Origin: Pollutimonas bauzanensis
GTDB lineage: Bacteria > Pseudomonadota > Gammaproteobacteria > Burkholderiales > Burkholderiaceae_B
Length of the DNA stretch: 64,000 nucleotides
Assembly (NCBI RefSeq): GCF_900129885.1
Contig: NZ_FQXE01000001.1
Coordinates: 310,001-374,000 of the forward strand
Direction of reading: 5' to 3'
The translations under genes were made by a program, and so were the position numbers. The notes under the pieces are model-generated. The model was not told the origin of the DNA. It searched no databases and was given only the letters and a program-made list of their open reading frames with translations. Shown piece by piece: positions 25,358 to 35,404 of this stretch; the stretch's first letter is position 1, and each line of letters begins with the position of its first letter.

Positions 25358-27235
25358 ATGACTCGCAAAACATTCGATTTCCGGGGACCCGCCTTCAAGG
25401 ACGTCCTCGGCTTCACCTTTCTGCATTGGGGCAAACAGCCCTGGCGCATCTTCTGCATTGCGGCGCTGGTCCTGCTTTCGGCCCTCGCGGACGTGCTGAC
25501 CCCCTTGTTCGCGGGGCGGCTGGTCGACGCCGTGGCTTCCGGCGCGGCCAGCGACGAGATCGCCTGGAATGCGGCGACGGCGGCGTTCTGGCTGCTGGCC
25601 GCGCTCGGGCTGGGCGGCACCCTGCTGCGCCAGTTGGTCTACCTGAACATCATATCGCTCACCCTCAAGATGATGAGCGATATCGCCGCCAACGCCTTCC
25701 ACCGGGTCCAGCGTTTCTCGACCGACTGGCATGCCAACAGCTTCGCCGGCTCCACGGTGCGCAAGATCACCCGCGGCATGTGGGCGCTGGATCTGCTCAA
25801 TGACACGCTGCTGATCGCGCTTTTTCCGTCGGTCGTCATGCTGGTCGGCGCGACCGTTCTGCTGGGCGTGCATTGGCCCCTGATGGGCGCGGTCGTAGGC
25901 ATCGGTTCGCTGCTCTACATCGGCGTCACGGTCGCGCTTTCGCTGGGCTTTGTCGCGCCGGCCGCGCGCCTGGCCAACGCCTGGGATACCAGGATGGGCG
26001 GCGCCTTGGCCGACGCGGTCGGCTGCAACCCGGTGGTCAAGGCCTTTGGCGCCGAGGCGCGCGAAGAGGTGCGGCTCGCCAAGGTCGTCGGCAAGTGGCG
26101 CAGCCGCACCCGGCGCACATGGATGCGCGGCACTTTCAATGGCGGGGTGCAAGGCGGCATGCTGGTGGCCATGCAGGCGTCCATCCTCGGCGCGGCGCTC
26201 CTGCTGTGGGTCCGCAACCAGGCCAGCGTGGGCGATATCACTTTCGCCCTGACCATGTTCTTCATGCTGGAAGGATATTTGCGCGATGTAGGCATGCACA
26301 TCCGCAACTTGCAGCGCTCGGTCAACGATATGGAAGAACTTGTGTCGCTCGAGCGCCAGTCCCTGGGCGTTGAAGACAAGCCCGGGGCCGGCCCCATTGC
26401 CATCGGCAAGGGCGAGATCCGCTTCGACAATGTCACCTTCCGCTACGGAACCCATTCCAGGCCGCTGTATTCGAATTTCTCGATGCGTATCGCTCCCGGT
26501 GAACGCGTGGGGCTGGTCGGGCACTCGGGGTCGGGCAAGACGACATTCATCAAGCTGATCCAGCGCCTGTATGACATCAATGAGGGCAGCATCAGCATAG
26601 ACGGGCAGGATATCGCCAATGTGCGGCAGGCCTCGCTGCGCAAGCAGATCGCCATCGTCCAGCAGGAACCGGTATTGTTCCACCGCTCGCTGGCCGAGAA
26701 CATCGCCTATGCCCGCCCCGGGGCCACCCCCGCCCAGATCGAGGCCGCGGCCAGGCTGGCCAGCGCGCATGATTTCATCGCCGCTTTGCCCAATGGCTAT
26801 GGAACCCTCGTGGGCGAACGCGGTGTCAAGCTGTCGGGCGGCGAACGCCAGCGCGTAGCCATCGCGCGGGCCTTCCTGGCGGACGCGCCTATCCTGATTC
26901 TGGATGAAGCGACCTCCAGCCTGGACAGCGAGAGCGAAGTGCTCATCCAGCAGGCCATGGAAAGGCTGATGGTGGGCCGCACCACGCTGGTCGTCGCCCA
27001 TCGGCTTTCCACGGTGCGCGCCCTGGACCGGCTGCTGGTGCTGGACCGCGGCCGGGTCGTCGAGGAAGGCAGCCACGAAACCTTGATCCGGCTGGAACAT
27101 GGCTTGTACCGGCGCCTGTTCGAACGCCAGGCCCTGGAATTGACCAAAGGGTTTTCGCACGAGGACGCGAGGGATGCAGGCCGGGAAACGAGCCCGGCCG
27201 CATCGGCGTTGCCCGCAACCGTGGCGGCGGCCTGA
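25358..27235 (+). CDS. ABC exporter, fused permease and ATPase
   Basis: A 625-residue half-transporter. Six membrane helices occupy about residues 20-310. The ATPase has Walker A (GHSGSGKTTF) near residue 388, the Q-loop (IVQQEPVLF), the signature LSGGERQRVAIARAF, Walker B (ILILDEATSSLDSES) and the H-loop (VVAHRLSTV). It should work as a dimer. Similar proteins are called MsbA-like or multidrug exporters; the substrate is not shown. The Ala-rich tail ends the protein. It has a short leader with stem-loops upstream. Confidence 0.9.
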   Translation: MTRKTFDFRGPAFKDVLGFTFLHWGKQPWRIFCIAALVLLSALADVLTPLFAGRLVDAVASGAASDEIAWNAATAAFWLLAALGLGGTLLRQLVYLNIISLTLKMMSDIAANAFHRVQRFSTDWHANSFAGSTVRKITRGMWALDLLNDTLLIALFPSVVMLVGATVLLGVHWPLMGAVVGIGSLLYIGVTVALSLGFVAPAARLANAWDTRMGGALADAVGCNPVVKAFGAEAREEVRLAKVVGKWRSRTRRTWMRGTFNGGVQGGMLVAMQASILGAALLLWVRNQASVGDITFALTMFFMLEGYLRDVGMHIRNLQRSVNDMEELVSLERQSLGVEDKPGAGPIAIGKGEIRFDNVTFRYGTHSRPLYSNFSMRIAPGERVGLVGHSGSGKTTFIKLIQRLYDINEGSISIDGQDIANVRQASLRKQIAIVQQEPVLFHRSLAENIAYARPGATPAQIEAAARLASAHDFIAALPNGYGTLVGERGVKLSGGERQRVAIARAFLADAPILILDEATSSLDSESEVLIQQAMERLMVGRTTLVVAHRLSTVRALDRLLVLDRGRVVEEGSHETLIRLEHGLYRRLFERQALELTKGFSHEDARDAGRETSPAASALPATVAAA

Positions 27236-27352
27236 CGAAAAGGCAGCCAATCAACAAAATAAACCAGAAATCAGGCAGGCGCCGGGAACGTTATTTGCTA
27301 CGAGAGGTCTCAAGAGTTGAAAGAATCTACCTGTCCCAAAATGGAGATACCT

Positions 27353-27547
27353 ATGTCGAATGACAGCATCCCGCTGATTCTATACAGCGTGGGCGCGCTC
27401 CTGCTTGGCCTTCTCGCGCTCATGCATTGGCGGGACCAGAGGGAAAGCAAGGACACATCGCGCAACACAGTGCCGAGGCGGCCCTCCCGCCGGGCCCGGG
27501 CGCCAGGCAACAGCCGGCGCGCCAAGGCTGCGGCCGCGTACCGATAA
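27353..27547 (+). CDS. Small single-helix membrane protein
   Basis: A 64-residue protein from the ATG at 27353: MSNDSIPLILYSVGALLLGL starts a hydrophobic helix at residues 7-24, followed by a very basic cytoplasmic tail rich in Arg. No family is recognised. The gene stands alone between the ABC exporter and a convergent gene. Confidence 0.5.
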   Translation: MSNDSIPLILYSVGALLLGLLALMHWRDQRESKDTSRNTVPRRPSRRARAPGNSRRAKAAAAYR

Positions 27548-27687
27548 CGCAAGCCGCCCTTTCCGCAGACCAGAAGGACTGCTCGCGCCGGCCGGCGCGA
27601 GCAGTCCCGCGCGCGGCGCCGCGCCGCGGCGCCTTCACGCCGTTGGCGGCCAGACCCGTGAACAGACCGCGCGGCGGCTGAAAGCGC

Positions 27688-28107
27688 CTATTGGCGCTTG
27701 TCGGTGCCCACTGTGGTGTTGGAGCCTTCGTTGGACGAGGAATCCGAACCTGTGCGCATCGGCGCGCCCGAGGGCGGCACATTGGATGATGGCGCGGTTT
27801 GCGCCGGCTGGCCGGGAGAAGTCGGCACGGATGACGACGTCCTGTCCTGGCCATGCAGCCTCGGGTTGGGCGTGCCGGTCGTCGCGGGCTTGTCGGTTCC
27901 GGGGACGGTGCTTTGCGGCGCCTCGCCCGGCGCGGTGGCCGAGGCGGGCGGCACACTGGTGGAAGGAGCCTTGGTCGGCGGAGAGTTCGGGGAAGGCACC
28001 GCGCTGTCCAGGGCCTCGCCCGGCTGCTGGGTGCCCTGCGCGTTGGCCGCCGCGAACGGAATGGCCAACATGGCCGAAATCAAAAGCGTCTTTTGTAGCA
28101 TTTTCAT
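27688..28107 (-). CDS. Exported low-complexity protein
   Basis: About 139 residues with a clear signal peptide (MKMLQKTLLISAMLAIPFAA, cut after ANA). The mature part is almost entirely Pro, Ser, Thr, Ala and Gly, with no cysteine, and is likely disordered. The ATG at 28107 follows AAGGTGG. No family or function is recognised; it could be a cell-surface or envelope spacer protein. Confidence 0.65.
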   Translation of the reverse strand: MKMLQKTLLISAMLAIPFAAANAQGTQQPGEALDSAVPSPNSPPTKAPSTSVPPASATAPGEAPQSTVPGTDKPATTGTPNPRLHGQDRTSSSVPTSPGQPAQTAPSSNVPPSGAPMRTGSDSSSNEGSNTTVGTDKRQ

Positions 28108-28173
28108 AAAAACCACCTTTTTGTCAGATGCCGCCAGTTATCGTAATGAGTCATAGAGGACGCAGCGGCCCCT

Positions 28174-28611
28174 CTAATCCTTTAAGTCGGCGGGAACTTT
28201 GCCGCCGTTCTCGCCGAATTTGCGCATGACTTCCTTGTGCAGCCAGGTATTCATGGCTGCGGAATCATCGGTACTTCCCGTGTAATGCAGTTCGGCCGCA
28301 AGCTGCTTGCGCGCAGCCAGGCTGCTGTCGAGGCCCAGGAGCTTGAGCAGGTCGACGATGGAGGTCTTCCAGTTGAGTTTTTCCGGATGCTTGGACTGCA
28401 TCTCGGTCAGAACCGCCTCGACATCGACCGGCTGGCTGGCCGGGGTTTGCGGTGTGCCGGGAGCGGAAGTGCCCGCGGCGCCGCCTGCGGGGGCCGGCGC
28501 CGCCGCGGAGCTTCCCGTTCCAGGGGCGGGCGCCGCCGTTGGCGCAGGCGGGCTGTCGGCTGGATGCGCCGAAGGAAATATCTTGGCGAGGATGCTCTTG
28601 AAAATAGACAT
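28174..28611 (-). CDS. DUF3597 domain protein
   Basis: A 145-residue protein. The N-terminus MSIFKSILAKIFPSAHPAD is an amphipathic helix, followed by an Ala/Pro/Gly linker (residues 20-62). The DUF3597 domain covers about residues 62-145 (LNWKTSIVDLLKLLGLDSSL, ARKQLAAELHYTGS, MNTWLHKEVMRKFGENGGKV). This domain resembles LysM-partner or stress-related small proteins; its function is unknown. Confidence 0.83.
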   Translation of the reverse strand: MSIFKSILAKIFPSAHPADSPPAPTAAPAPGTGSSAAAPAPAGGAAGTSAPGTPQTPASQPVDVEAVLTEMQSKHPEKLNWKTSIVDLLKLLGLDSSLAARKQLAAELHYTGSTDDSAAMNTWLHKEVMRKFGENGGKVPADLKD

Positions 28612-28845
28612 AAGCGTACTCCTTTCTGAATAGGCGTAACGGCGTGGCGCCGCTGTAGAGTCCTAGCAAGTCCCGTGCCCTTGCGCTTTCCCTTCGCCGT
28701 TCGGCCCAAAGCGCAGAGGCGCGCGCGCGGATTGCGCGCAATGACCGGCCGAATGGATGTGCCCCGCACCGGCAAGCGGCGGATGGGCGAATCATTACTG
28801 AATTACTACGATGGAATCTCAATGTAACCGCGGAGAGTGACCACG

Positions 28846-29346
28846 ATGCCCTACTTCACTGAACTAGCCCGCCAAGAGGACCCAGGCAAAGAGCAGCTTC
28901 ATGAATTCATGGACGCCGCCAGGCGATTCCTGCTCGACCTGCTGAATAATCAACTGCAGCTGGATCATCCGCGGCCCGCGGACGCGCCGCCGCTATTCCT
29001 CGAATTGCGGGAAGAGGCCCTGGCCGTGTTCCGGGAATATGTCTATGCCAGGTTCGAGCAGTTGCACAATGAACTGGACCGGGTCAGCCTGGCGGCGCTG
29101 CGATCGTCCGGCCTGACGGGGCGTCCCCAATACCTGAAGCTGCGCGCCTTGGCGGAACTGGAAAAGTCGCCCGACGACGCAGCCGCATACTGGCCCCGCG
29201 TTGGAAAGATGCACCAGCAGGTCGACGCCATGCTGGACTCGATACTCGAGCTTCCCAAGATTGCCGCGCCCAGCGTGGACATTCAAAACTTCCTGGGGCT
29301 CTTCAAACAGTTCAGGTCGACAGTGTTCAGCATGGTCAATGGCTGA
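28846..29346 (+). CDS. Conserved-looking hypothetical protein
   Basis: A 166-residue acidic, helical protein from the ATG at 28846 (MPYFTELARQEDPGKEQLHE), preceded by GGAGAG. A GTG at 28837 is an alternative start. There are no membrane segments or known motifs. It is convergent with bioD, its stop lying 5 bases from the bioD stop. Confidence 0.6.
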   Translation: MPYFTELARQEDPGKEQLHEFMDAARRFLLDLLNNQLQLDHPRPADAPPLFLELREEALAVFREYVYARFEQLHNELDRVSLAALRSSGLTGRPQYLKLRALAELEKSPDDAAAYWPRVGKMHQQVDAMLDSILELPKIAAPSVDIQNFLGLFKQFRSTVFSMVNG

Positions 29347-29351
29347 TTCCG

Positions 29352-30095
29352 TCAGCCCCCATCGACCGCGCCGGGCGAGCCGGCGGGCCAGCCCGGCAGC
29401 CGGGCGAAATCCAGATGGCGGGCGGCGGCAGGCGCCAGTTGCGCCCCCGGGCGCGATGGGGCGGGCAGCCTGGGGATGATGCCCAGCAGCGGCGCGGCGA
29501 TGCGCGAGGCAAGCGCCTCCACGGTTGCCGCGCTATTGGGCAGGTCGGCATCGACGGTATTGGCCACCCATGCGGCCAGCCGCAGCCCGCGCGCGGCAAT
29601 GGCCTCGGCCGTCAGCAGCGCATGGCTGATGCAGCCCAGGCGCAAGCCGACCACCAGTATCACCGGCAAGCCCAGCTGCCGGGCCAGATCAGCCGTATCG
29701 AAGGCCGCATTCAAGGGAACCCGGAAGCCGCCCACGCCTTCGACCACTACCGCCTCGGCGCGCAGAGCGGCCTGCCTGTAGCAGGCCAGGATGTGCGCCA
29801 GATCTATCATACGGCCCTCCAGCGCCGCGGCGATGTGCGGCGCCGTGGGCTGGCGCAGCAGGTAAGGCGTCGCCAGCGATGCCGGCAGCGCCACGCTGGC
29901 CTGGGCGGCCAAGGCATCGGCGTCATCGTTATGCCAGACGCCGCCGCGCAGATCGGCGCCGGCGGCCACGGGTTTCATGCCGGCCGCGCGCACGCCGGCT
30001 TGCGCCAAGGCGTATAGCAGGCTGCTGGCGACCAGCGTTTTGCCGATTTCGGTATCGGTGCCGGCGACAAAATAGGAACAGGCTGGATCAGGCAT
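29352..30095 (-). CDS. bioD: Dethiobiotin synthetase
   Basis: A 247-residue enzyme that closes the ureido ring of dethiobiotin from 7,8-diaminopelargonate, CO2 and ATP. The P-loop is [18 protein letters not shown] (residues 10-27). GMKPVAAGA follows near residue 39 and [11 protein letters not shown] near residue 119. The start overlaps the bioA stop by 8 bases. It ends the bioF-bioA-bioD operon. Confidence 0.93.
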   Translation of the reverse strand: MPDPACSYFVAGTDTEIGKTLVASSLLYALAQAGVRAAGMKPVAAGADLRGGVWHNDDADALAAQASVALPASLATPYLLRQPTAPHIAAALEGRMIDLAHILACYRQAALRAEAVVVEGVGGFRVPLNAAFDTADLARQLGLPVILVVGLRLGCISHALLTAEAIAARGLRLAAWVANTVDADLPNSAATVEALASRIAAPLLGIIPRLPAPSRPGAQLAPAAARHLDFARLPGWPAGSPGAVDGG

Positions 30096-31458
30096 GGGCC
30101 ATCACGCTTTCAAACACCGCGGCGGTGCGCGCCGCCAATAGGTCGCATTCGCCATCATCGAGAATATATGGCGGCATCAGGTAGACCGTGCGCCCTATCG
30201 GCCGCAGCAGCAGTTCGTTTGCCAGCGCCTCGGCGAAAAATCGCTGTGAAAAGCCGGCGGCCGCGGCGGGATCGTCCAGCGCGGCGTCGAACGCCCAGAT
30301 CATGCCGCGCTGCCGGAAATCGCGCACCCGCTCATGCGCCGCCAGCGGGCGCAAGGCAGCCGTGATGCGCTGCGCGCGCCGCCGATTGGCGTTGAGCACA
30401 TCGTCCTGCTCGAAGATTTCCAGCGTGGCCAGGGCCGCGCGGCAAGCCAGGGGATTGCCGGTATACGAATGGGAATGCAGAAAGCCGCGGGTCACGTCCG
30501 CGTCGTAGAAGGCCTGGTAGATCGCCTCCGTCGCCATGACCAGCGACAAGGGCAGGTAGCCGCCGCTGATGCCTTTGGACAGGCACAGCAGGTCGGGCCA
30601 GACCGGGGCGCCATCGGCGCCGCTCGCCGGGGCCTGCTCGGACGCGAAGAAGGTGCCGCTGCGGCCGCAACCGACGGCGATCTCGTCGAATATCAGGTGG
30701 ACCTGGTAGCGATCGCATAAAGCGCGCGCCAGCGCAAGATAGACCGGATCATGCATCGCCATGCCCGTGGCGCATTGCACCAGGGGCTCGACGATGAGCG
30801 CGGCGATATGCCCCGCGCGCTGCTGCAGCAAGGACTCCAGCGCGGCGGCGGCGCGGCGCGCCACGTCCGCGGCGCTTTCGCCCGGCAAGGCGCCGCGCGC
30901 ATCGGGCGACATGACGACATGCGCCTGCCGCAGCAAGGGGCCGTAGGCATCGCGGAACAAGGCCACATCGGTGACCGCCAGCGCGCCTATGGTTTCCCCA
31001 TGATAGCTTCCCTTCAGGCAAATGAATTCCTGCTTGGCGCCATGACCGGCATTGCGCCAGGAATGGAAGCTCATTTTCAGCGCGATCTCCACGGCCGAGG
31101 CCCCGTCCGACGCATAGAAACAGTGGCCCAATGCGTTGCCGGTGCGCGCCGCCAGGCATTCCGACAAACGGATCACCGGCTCATGCGTAAACCCCGCCAG
31201 CATGGCGTGTTCGAGCTTATCCAGTTGATCTTTGAGCTGCGCGTTGATGCGCGGATTGGCATGGCCGAACAGGTTGACCCACCAGGAACTGATGGCGTCC
31301 AGATAGCGCCTGCCATCGGCGTCATATAGCCAGGCGCCGCGGCCGTGGCTGACCGCGACCAGCGGAACCGTCTGGTGGTGCTGCATCTGGGTGCAGGGAT
31401 GCCAGACGCTTTTCAGGCTGCGCCGGACCATGTCCGACTTGCCGGCTTCATCACGCAT
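30088..31458 (-). CDS. bioA: Adenosylmethionine-8-amino-7-oxononanoate aminotransferase
   Basis: A 456-residue PLP enzyme of biotin synthesis, making 7,8-diaminopelargonate with SAM as amino donor. Visible features: [16 protein letters not shown] at the N-terminus, [19 protein letters not shown] near residue 50, [32 protein letters not shown] and [17 protein letters not shown], where Lys binds PLP. Length fits the family. It overlaps bioF and bioD by 8 bases each. Confidence 0.95.
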   Translation of the reverse strand: MRDEAGKSDMVRRSLKSVWHPCTQMQHHQTVPLVAVSHGRGAWLYDADGRRYLDAISSWWVNLFGHANPRINAQLKDQLDKLEHAMLAGFTHEPVIRLSECLAARTGNALGHCFYASDGASAVEIALKMSFHSWRNAGHGAKQEFICLKGSYHGETIGALAVTDVALFRDAYGPLLRQAHVVMSPDARGALPGESAADVARRAAAALESLLQQRAGHIAALIVEPLVQCATGMAMHDPVYLALARALCDRYQVHLIFDEIAVGCGRSGTFFASEQAPASGADGAPVWPDLLCLSKGISGGYLPLSLVMATEAIYQAFYDADVTRGFLHSHSYTGNPLACRAALATLEIFEQDDVLNANRRRAQRITAALRPLAAHERVRDFRQRGMIWAFDAALDDPAAAAGFSQRFFAEALANELLLRPIGRTVYLMPPYILDDGECDLLAARTAAVFESVMAHA

Positions 31459-32620
31459 GCCGGGCCGCCAATACTTTCAAGGCGGCGACCAGGCGCGCGA
31501 CTTGTTCCGTGGAATGCGCGGCGGACAATGATATGCGCAGGCGGGCGGTATTGTCGGGCACTGTCGGGGGCCGGATGGCGGGCACCCAGATGCCCTGTTC
31601 GCGCAGCCCTTGCATCAAGTCCAGGGCCAGGGCGTTATCCTCGACGATAAGCGCGTGTATCGCGGTCTGCGAGGGCAACAAGCGCCATGGCAGGCCCGCC
31701 AGGCCGTCCTGCAATTGCCGGCCCAGGCGGCGCAGATGCTGCTGGCGCTCGTCGCCCGAGCGCAACAGATCGAGCGCGGCCAGCAAGGCGCTGGCCAGCA
31801 GGGGCGGGCTGGCGGTGGTGAACACATAGGTGCGCGCCCGCTGCAATAGCCATTCGACCAGTGTCGCATCGCCGGCGACAAAAGCCCCCGCGACCCCCGC
31901 GGCCTTGCCCAGCGTGCCCATGTACAGCACGCGCCGCGAGGCGAGGCCGAAATGGGCCAGGCTGCCCCTGCCCTGCGGACCCAGCACGCCGAAACCGTGC
32001 GCGTCATCCAGCAACAGCCAGGCGTCATGGCGCTCGCAAAGCGCTACGAGTTCGGGCACGCGCGCAATATCGCCGTCCATGCTGAATACGGCGTCGCTAA
32101 GGATCAGTTTGCGGGGGCTGGCGCTTTGCGCCAACAGCGCTTCCAGCTGCGCCATATCGCTATGCGCGTAGATGTGCACGTCGGCCTTGGACAAACGCGC
32201 GCCGTCGATCAGGCAGGCGTGATTCAGGCTATCGGAAAATATGCTGTCGCCCCGTCCGGCCAGGGCCGGGACTATCCCCATATTGGCCATATAGCCATTG
32301 GAAAAATAGAGCGCCCTGGGCATGCCGACAAAGGCCGCCAGCGCAGCTTCCAATTGTTCCATCGCCCCGCTGTGCCCGCTGATCAAGGCTGATGCCGACG
32401 CGCCGACGCCATAGTGGTCGAGGCCGCGATGGGCCGCGGCAATCAGCGCGGGGTGGTTCGCCAGGCCAAGATAATCATTGCTGCAGAACGCCAGGTAGCG
32501 CTCGCCCCCGACGGTCAGGCAAGGCCCTTGCGGCCCCTCCACGGAGCGCCGCAGGCGCAGCAGCTTGCGCTCCTGCAATTGCGCCAGCTGGGCGGCTATG
32601 TCGGTTATCAAATCGCCCAT
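31451..32620 (-). CDS. bioF: 8-amino-7-oxononanoate synthase
   Basis: About 389 residues from the ATG at 32620 (MGDLITDIAAQLAQLQERKL). It condenses pimeloyl thioester with alanine. Family features: FCSNDYLGLANHP, SGHSGAMEQLEAALA, DDAHGFGVLGPQGRGS and MGTLGKAAGVAGAFV, the PLP lysine region. It leads the bioFAD operon. The operon lacks bioB, which must lie elsewhere. Confidence 0.93.
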   Translation of the reverse strand: MGDLITDIAAQLAQLQERKLLRLRRSVEGPQGPCLTVGGERYLAFCSNDYLGLANHPALIAAAHRGLDHYGVGASASALISGHSGAMEQLEAALAAFVGMPRALYFSNGYMANMGIVPALAGRGDSIFSDSLNHACLIDGARLSKADVHIYAHSDMAQLEALLAQSASPRKLILSDAVFSMDGDIARVPELVALCERHDAWLLLDDAHGFGVLGPQGRGSLAHFGLASRRVLYMGTLGKAAGVAGAFVAGDATLVEWLLQRARTYVFTTASPPLLASALLAALDLLRSGDERQQHLRRLGRQLQDGLAGLPWRLLPSQTAIHALIVEDNALALDLMQGLREQGIWVPAIRPPTVPDNTARLRISLSAAHSTEQVARLVAALKVLAARHA

Positions 32621-32975
32621 GCCGCCCGCTCCGGTAGCGCCTTGCGGCTGCGGCCCAGCTGCCGCTGCGAAGAAATGATTTGAAGTGTCGTCACGCCCAG
32701 CCCTTGTATTCGTTATTGGATGGAGCATGGTATGGGTTCAGAGCGCCCTTATGCAACACCGGCTTTGACGTATGGTTGGGCGAAGATGACGGTTTTTAGC
32801 CTACACCTGGGTAAAATTCGGATTTCAAAATTCAACCGCGGGCTATCTGCGGCTATCTTCCCGGCCGGCAAAATTGTATGCAATTGAGACGGCTCCAGGC
32901 CGCCGCGGGCTTTGACGCGGGCGGCGACAACATTTGGCAATGAAGCCGTCCCGGCGGGCGTGCTATCGTTGGTGA

Positions 32976-33110
32976 ATGAATACGGGAGCCTGGATAGCCA
33001 TCGGTGTGGCGATAGGCGCGGCCATAGGCAGCGCGATGGACAATATCACCGGCGGCATTGGAATCGGCATTGCCATCGGCCTGGCGCTGAATCTCGCCAA
33101 TCGCGGCTGA
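32976..33110 (+). CDS. Glycine-zipper small membrane protein
   Basis: A 44-residue protein beginning MNTGAWIAIGVAIGAAIGSA and ending in LNLANRG. Regular spacing of Gly among Ala, Ile and Val forms one or two glycine-zipper helices, a common type of small bacterial membrane protein. The ATG is preceded by a weak GGTG. No function is known. Confidence 0.65.
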   Translation: MNTGAWIAIGVAIGAAIGSAMDNITGGIGIGIAIGLALNLANRG

Positions 33111-33142
33111 CGGAGCCGGCATGCGCCGGCCGCCGCGGCTAT

Positions 33143-33514
33143 TTATTGCAATATCTGCACTGACTTCGCGTCGACTTCCACCTTGCCGGCAAACCCCTTG
33201 TCGACCTCGCCATTGATGCGGACCTTGGTCGTCTCATTTACGGGCGCCTTGGGGAAGATCTTGTCATCGATCTCCACCTGCACTTCCCCCGTGCCATCGG
33301 AAAACATATATTTTTCGTCGGACACCTTCCTGACCAGCATGCCCGTGAGCATCACCTTATCGTCGTCTTTGGACTTTTCAAGGACGTCGGCGACCGATGC
33401 CGCGCTCACCTTTTCCGAAGGCCCGGTATATTGCGCGCTGGCCGGCGCGAGGAAGGCGCTGGCGGCTCCCAGGGCGACAACGGCAAAGGCAGCCTTCATT
33501 TTGGATTTGCTCAT
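33143..33514 (-). CDS. YgiW/YdeI-type periplasmic OB-fold protein
   Basis: A 123-residue protein with a signal peptide (MKAAFAVVALGAASAFLAPA, cut near SAQ) and a bacterial OB-fold (BOF) domain: VMLTGMLVRKVSDEKYMFSD, then GEVQVEIDDKIF and KVRINGEVDKG. Members are linked to stress tolerance in enterobacteria. It stands alone. Confidence 0.85.
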   Translation of the reverse strand: MSKSKMKAAFAVVALGAASAFLAPASAQYTGPSEKVSAASVADVLEKSKDDDKVMLTGMLVRKVSDEKYMFSDGTGEVQVEIDDKIFPKAPVNETTKVRINGEVDKGFAGKVEVDAKSVQILQ

Positions 33515-33620
33515 GTATTGCTCCTTTTGGTTGAGTCCAGAGCCATCCTAGCATGCGCATGGGGGCCGGGCGACCGCGCCGGCGTGAGGAATTGTTGCCG
33601 CGGCGGCGCCTGGACCGCCG

Positions 33621-34277
33621 TCACAGGACGCCGATGTCCAGCAGGGTGAAATGGCCCTGCTCCAGCCATCCGCCGGTATCGATATGAACCACATTCCCCA
33701 GCGCGACCACCTCGCGCAGCGGCGTATGCCCCACTATCACGGCGTAGACGTTCTGTACGACGCTTTGATCGCTGTACTGGGTGCGCTCGCGCGACCAGAT
33801 GGTCGTCATGCGGCCTGGCTTCCCGGCCAGGGCCGCCGGCAAGTCCTTCCAGTCGCGCACCGGGCAATCCGCATGCAGGACCCCGACCAGGCCCTTGGCG
33901 GTTTCGACTTCGATGGCGTAGGGCAGCTTGTCGAAAGCCAGGCCGAACTCCTTCTGGCGCTGCGCCGGCAGCCCCAGAAACCATCCGCCGCCATTGGCCA
34001 TGTAATTGTCCACATCGACGCGCCCGGTCAGGCTGTGGCGTATCGCGTAGTCTTCATGGTTGCCGCGCACGGCATGGAACCAGGGCTGGGCCAGCCAATC
34101 CAGCGCGAGCTCGCATTCCGGGCCGCGGTCCACCAGATCGCCGACGCTGAACAGCCGGTCTTTACCGGGCGCGAAGCCGCAGGCGGCGAGCGCCTCTTGA
34201 AGACGGCTGAAATAGCCGTGTATGTCGCCCACCACGAAATCGCGCCCCGCCGCGTTTTTCCCGAAGTGCCTGATCAT
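33621..34277 (-). CDS. Serine/threonine protein phosphatase-type metallophosphoesterase
   Basis: About 218 residues from the ATG at 34277. Catalytic motifs: DFVVGDIHGYFSRL (residues 13-26), FSVGDLVDRGPE near residue 45, AVRGNHEDYAIRH near residue 70, and VIVGHTPL with a final VHIDTGG near residue 185. This is the PrpA/PrpB or ApaH-like pattern. The start shares one base with the stop of the CBS-domain gene, so the two are co-translated. The substrate is unknown. Confidence 0.88.
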   Translation of the reverse strand: MIRHFGKNAAGRDFVVGDIHGYFSRLQEALAACGFAPGKDRLFSVGDLVDRGPECELALDWLAQPWFHAVRGNHEDYAIRHSLTGRVDVDNYMANGGGWFLGLPAQRQKEFGLAFDKLPYAIEVETAKGLVGVLHADCPVRDWKDLPAALAGKPGRMTTIWSRERTQYSDQSVVQNVYAVIVGHTPLREVVALGNVVHIDTGGWLEQGHFTLLDIGVL

Positions 34278-34696
34278 TATCCGGGTCGCGAAATTCCCGA
34301 CAGCGCCTGGCTCGCGGCCTCGGTATCGGCCGCGTCGACAGCCAGATCGCCCAGGGCGACGATGCCCACGAGCCGCTTGTCCGCATTGACGATAGGCAGG
34401 CGCCGGATCTGGTTCTGGCTCATGATTTTGCATGCCTGCTCAACTGAATCGTTCTCGTAAGCCCACATTATCGTGTCGGACATGAGGTCGCGCACCTTGG
34501 TATTCGGATCGCTGCCCTGCGCAACCGCGCGGATGACAATGTCGCGGTCCGAGATGACTCCTATCATCCGGTCATGCTCGCCTATCGGCATAAGGCCAAA
34601 ACCGCCGTCGCGCATCTGCCGCGCGGCATCCTTTATCGTTGCGTCGGGATTAAGGATCTTGACATTATGAGTCATTACATCTTTAAGCTGCTGCAT
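34277..34696 (-). CDS. Two-CBS-domain protein
   Basis: About 139 residues from the ATG at 34696 (MQQLKDVMTHNVKILNPDAT). Two CBS repeats are seen: residues 6-60 (FGLMPIGEHDRMIGVISDRD) and 70-125 (IRRLPIVNADKRLVGIVALGD). CBS pairs bind adenine nucleotides. Its stop overlaps the phosphatase start, suggesting a shared regulatory role. It is divergent from sodC. Confidence 0.9.
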   Translation of the reverse strand: MQQLKDVMTHNVKILNPDATIKDAARQMRDGGFGLMPIGEHDRMIGVISDRDIVIRAVAQGSDPNTKVRDLMSDTIMWAYENDSVEQACKIMSQNQIRRLPIVNADKRLVGIVALGDLAVDAADTEAASQALSGISRPG

Positions 34697-34864
34697 AGAT
34701 ATCTCCCAGTTTAATCCATCAAGAAAAACATTTGGAAAGGTTTTACCCGAGGCCCTGCCCTGCGCGCGGCGGCCTCCCCCATTGAGCCGAGGGCAAGCGG
34801 CATGCCACTTGCTTGCCTGCGCCGCGGCGGGCAACGGGCCGCAAGCACCCTTACAGGAGAAACC

Positions 34865-35395
34865 ATGAAGACCATTCTAAGCACAATTGCGATATCCGCG
34901 GGCATTTGCGTGGCCGCGCTTGCGCGCGCCGATGTCGTGGTGCAAATGCACGAGGTGAACGAGAAAGGCGCCGCGGCCTCGGCCGGCACGGTCACCATAT
35001 CCGAATCCAAGTATGGGCTGGTGTTCACGCCCCAGCTGAAAGGCCTTGCGCCGGGAATCCATGGTTTCCATGTCCATCAGAAGGCCAGCTGCGAGCCAGC
35101 GGACAAGGACGGCAAGCCGACCGCCGCGGGCGCGGCCGGCGGCCACCTCGATCCCGAAAATACCGGCAAACATGGATTCCCCTGGGGCGATGGCCATTTG
35201 GGCGACCTGCCGGCGCTCTATGTGGACGCCCAGGGCAATGCCGGCAATCCCGTCATGGCTCCGCGCCTGCGCAAGCTGAGCGATGTCGCCGGGCACGCCC
35301 TGATGGTGCACCAAGGCGGCGACAATCATTCGGACCACCCCCAGGAACTGGGCGGCGGCGGCGCCCGCATTGCTTGCGGAGTCATAATGCAATAG
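34865..35395 (+). CDS. sodC: Cu/Zn superoxide dismutase, periplasmic
   Basis: A 176-residue protein with a signal peptide ([20 protein letters not shown]). Metal ligands and conserved parts: [13 protein letters not shown] near residue 63, [26 protein letters not shown] near 95-120 (split here as one region), [14 protein letters not shown] near 145, and the disulfide partner Cys in RIACGVI at the end. It removes periplasmic superoxide. A CAGGAG ribosome site precedes the ATG at 34865. It is 9 bases from the mlaC-like gene. Confidence 0.95.
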   Translation: MKTILSTIAISAGICVAALARADVVVQMHEVNEKGAAASAGTVTISESKYGLVFTPQLKGLAPGIHGFHVHQKASCEPADKDGKPTAAGAAGGHLDPENTGKHGFPWGDGHLGDLPALYVDAQGNAGNPVMAPRLRKLSDVAGHALMVHQGGDNHSDHPQELGGGGARIACGVIMQ

Positions 35396-35404
35396 GCTGG
35401 AGCC

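Noticed and set aside
25202-27250. A 682-codon frame antisense to the ABC exporter.
   Set aside because: Gln/Arg/Asp-rich shadow translation; the ABC motifs on the other strand are unambiguous.
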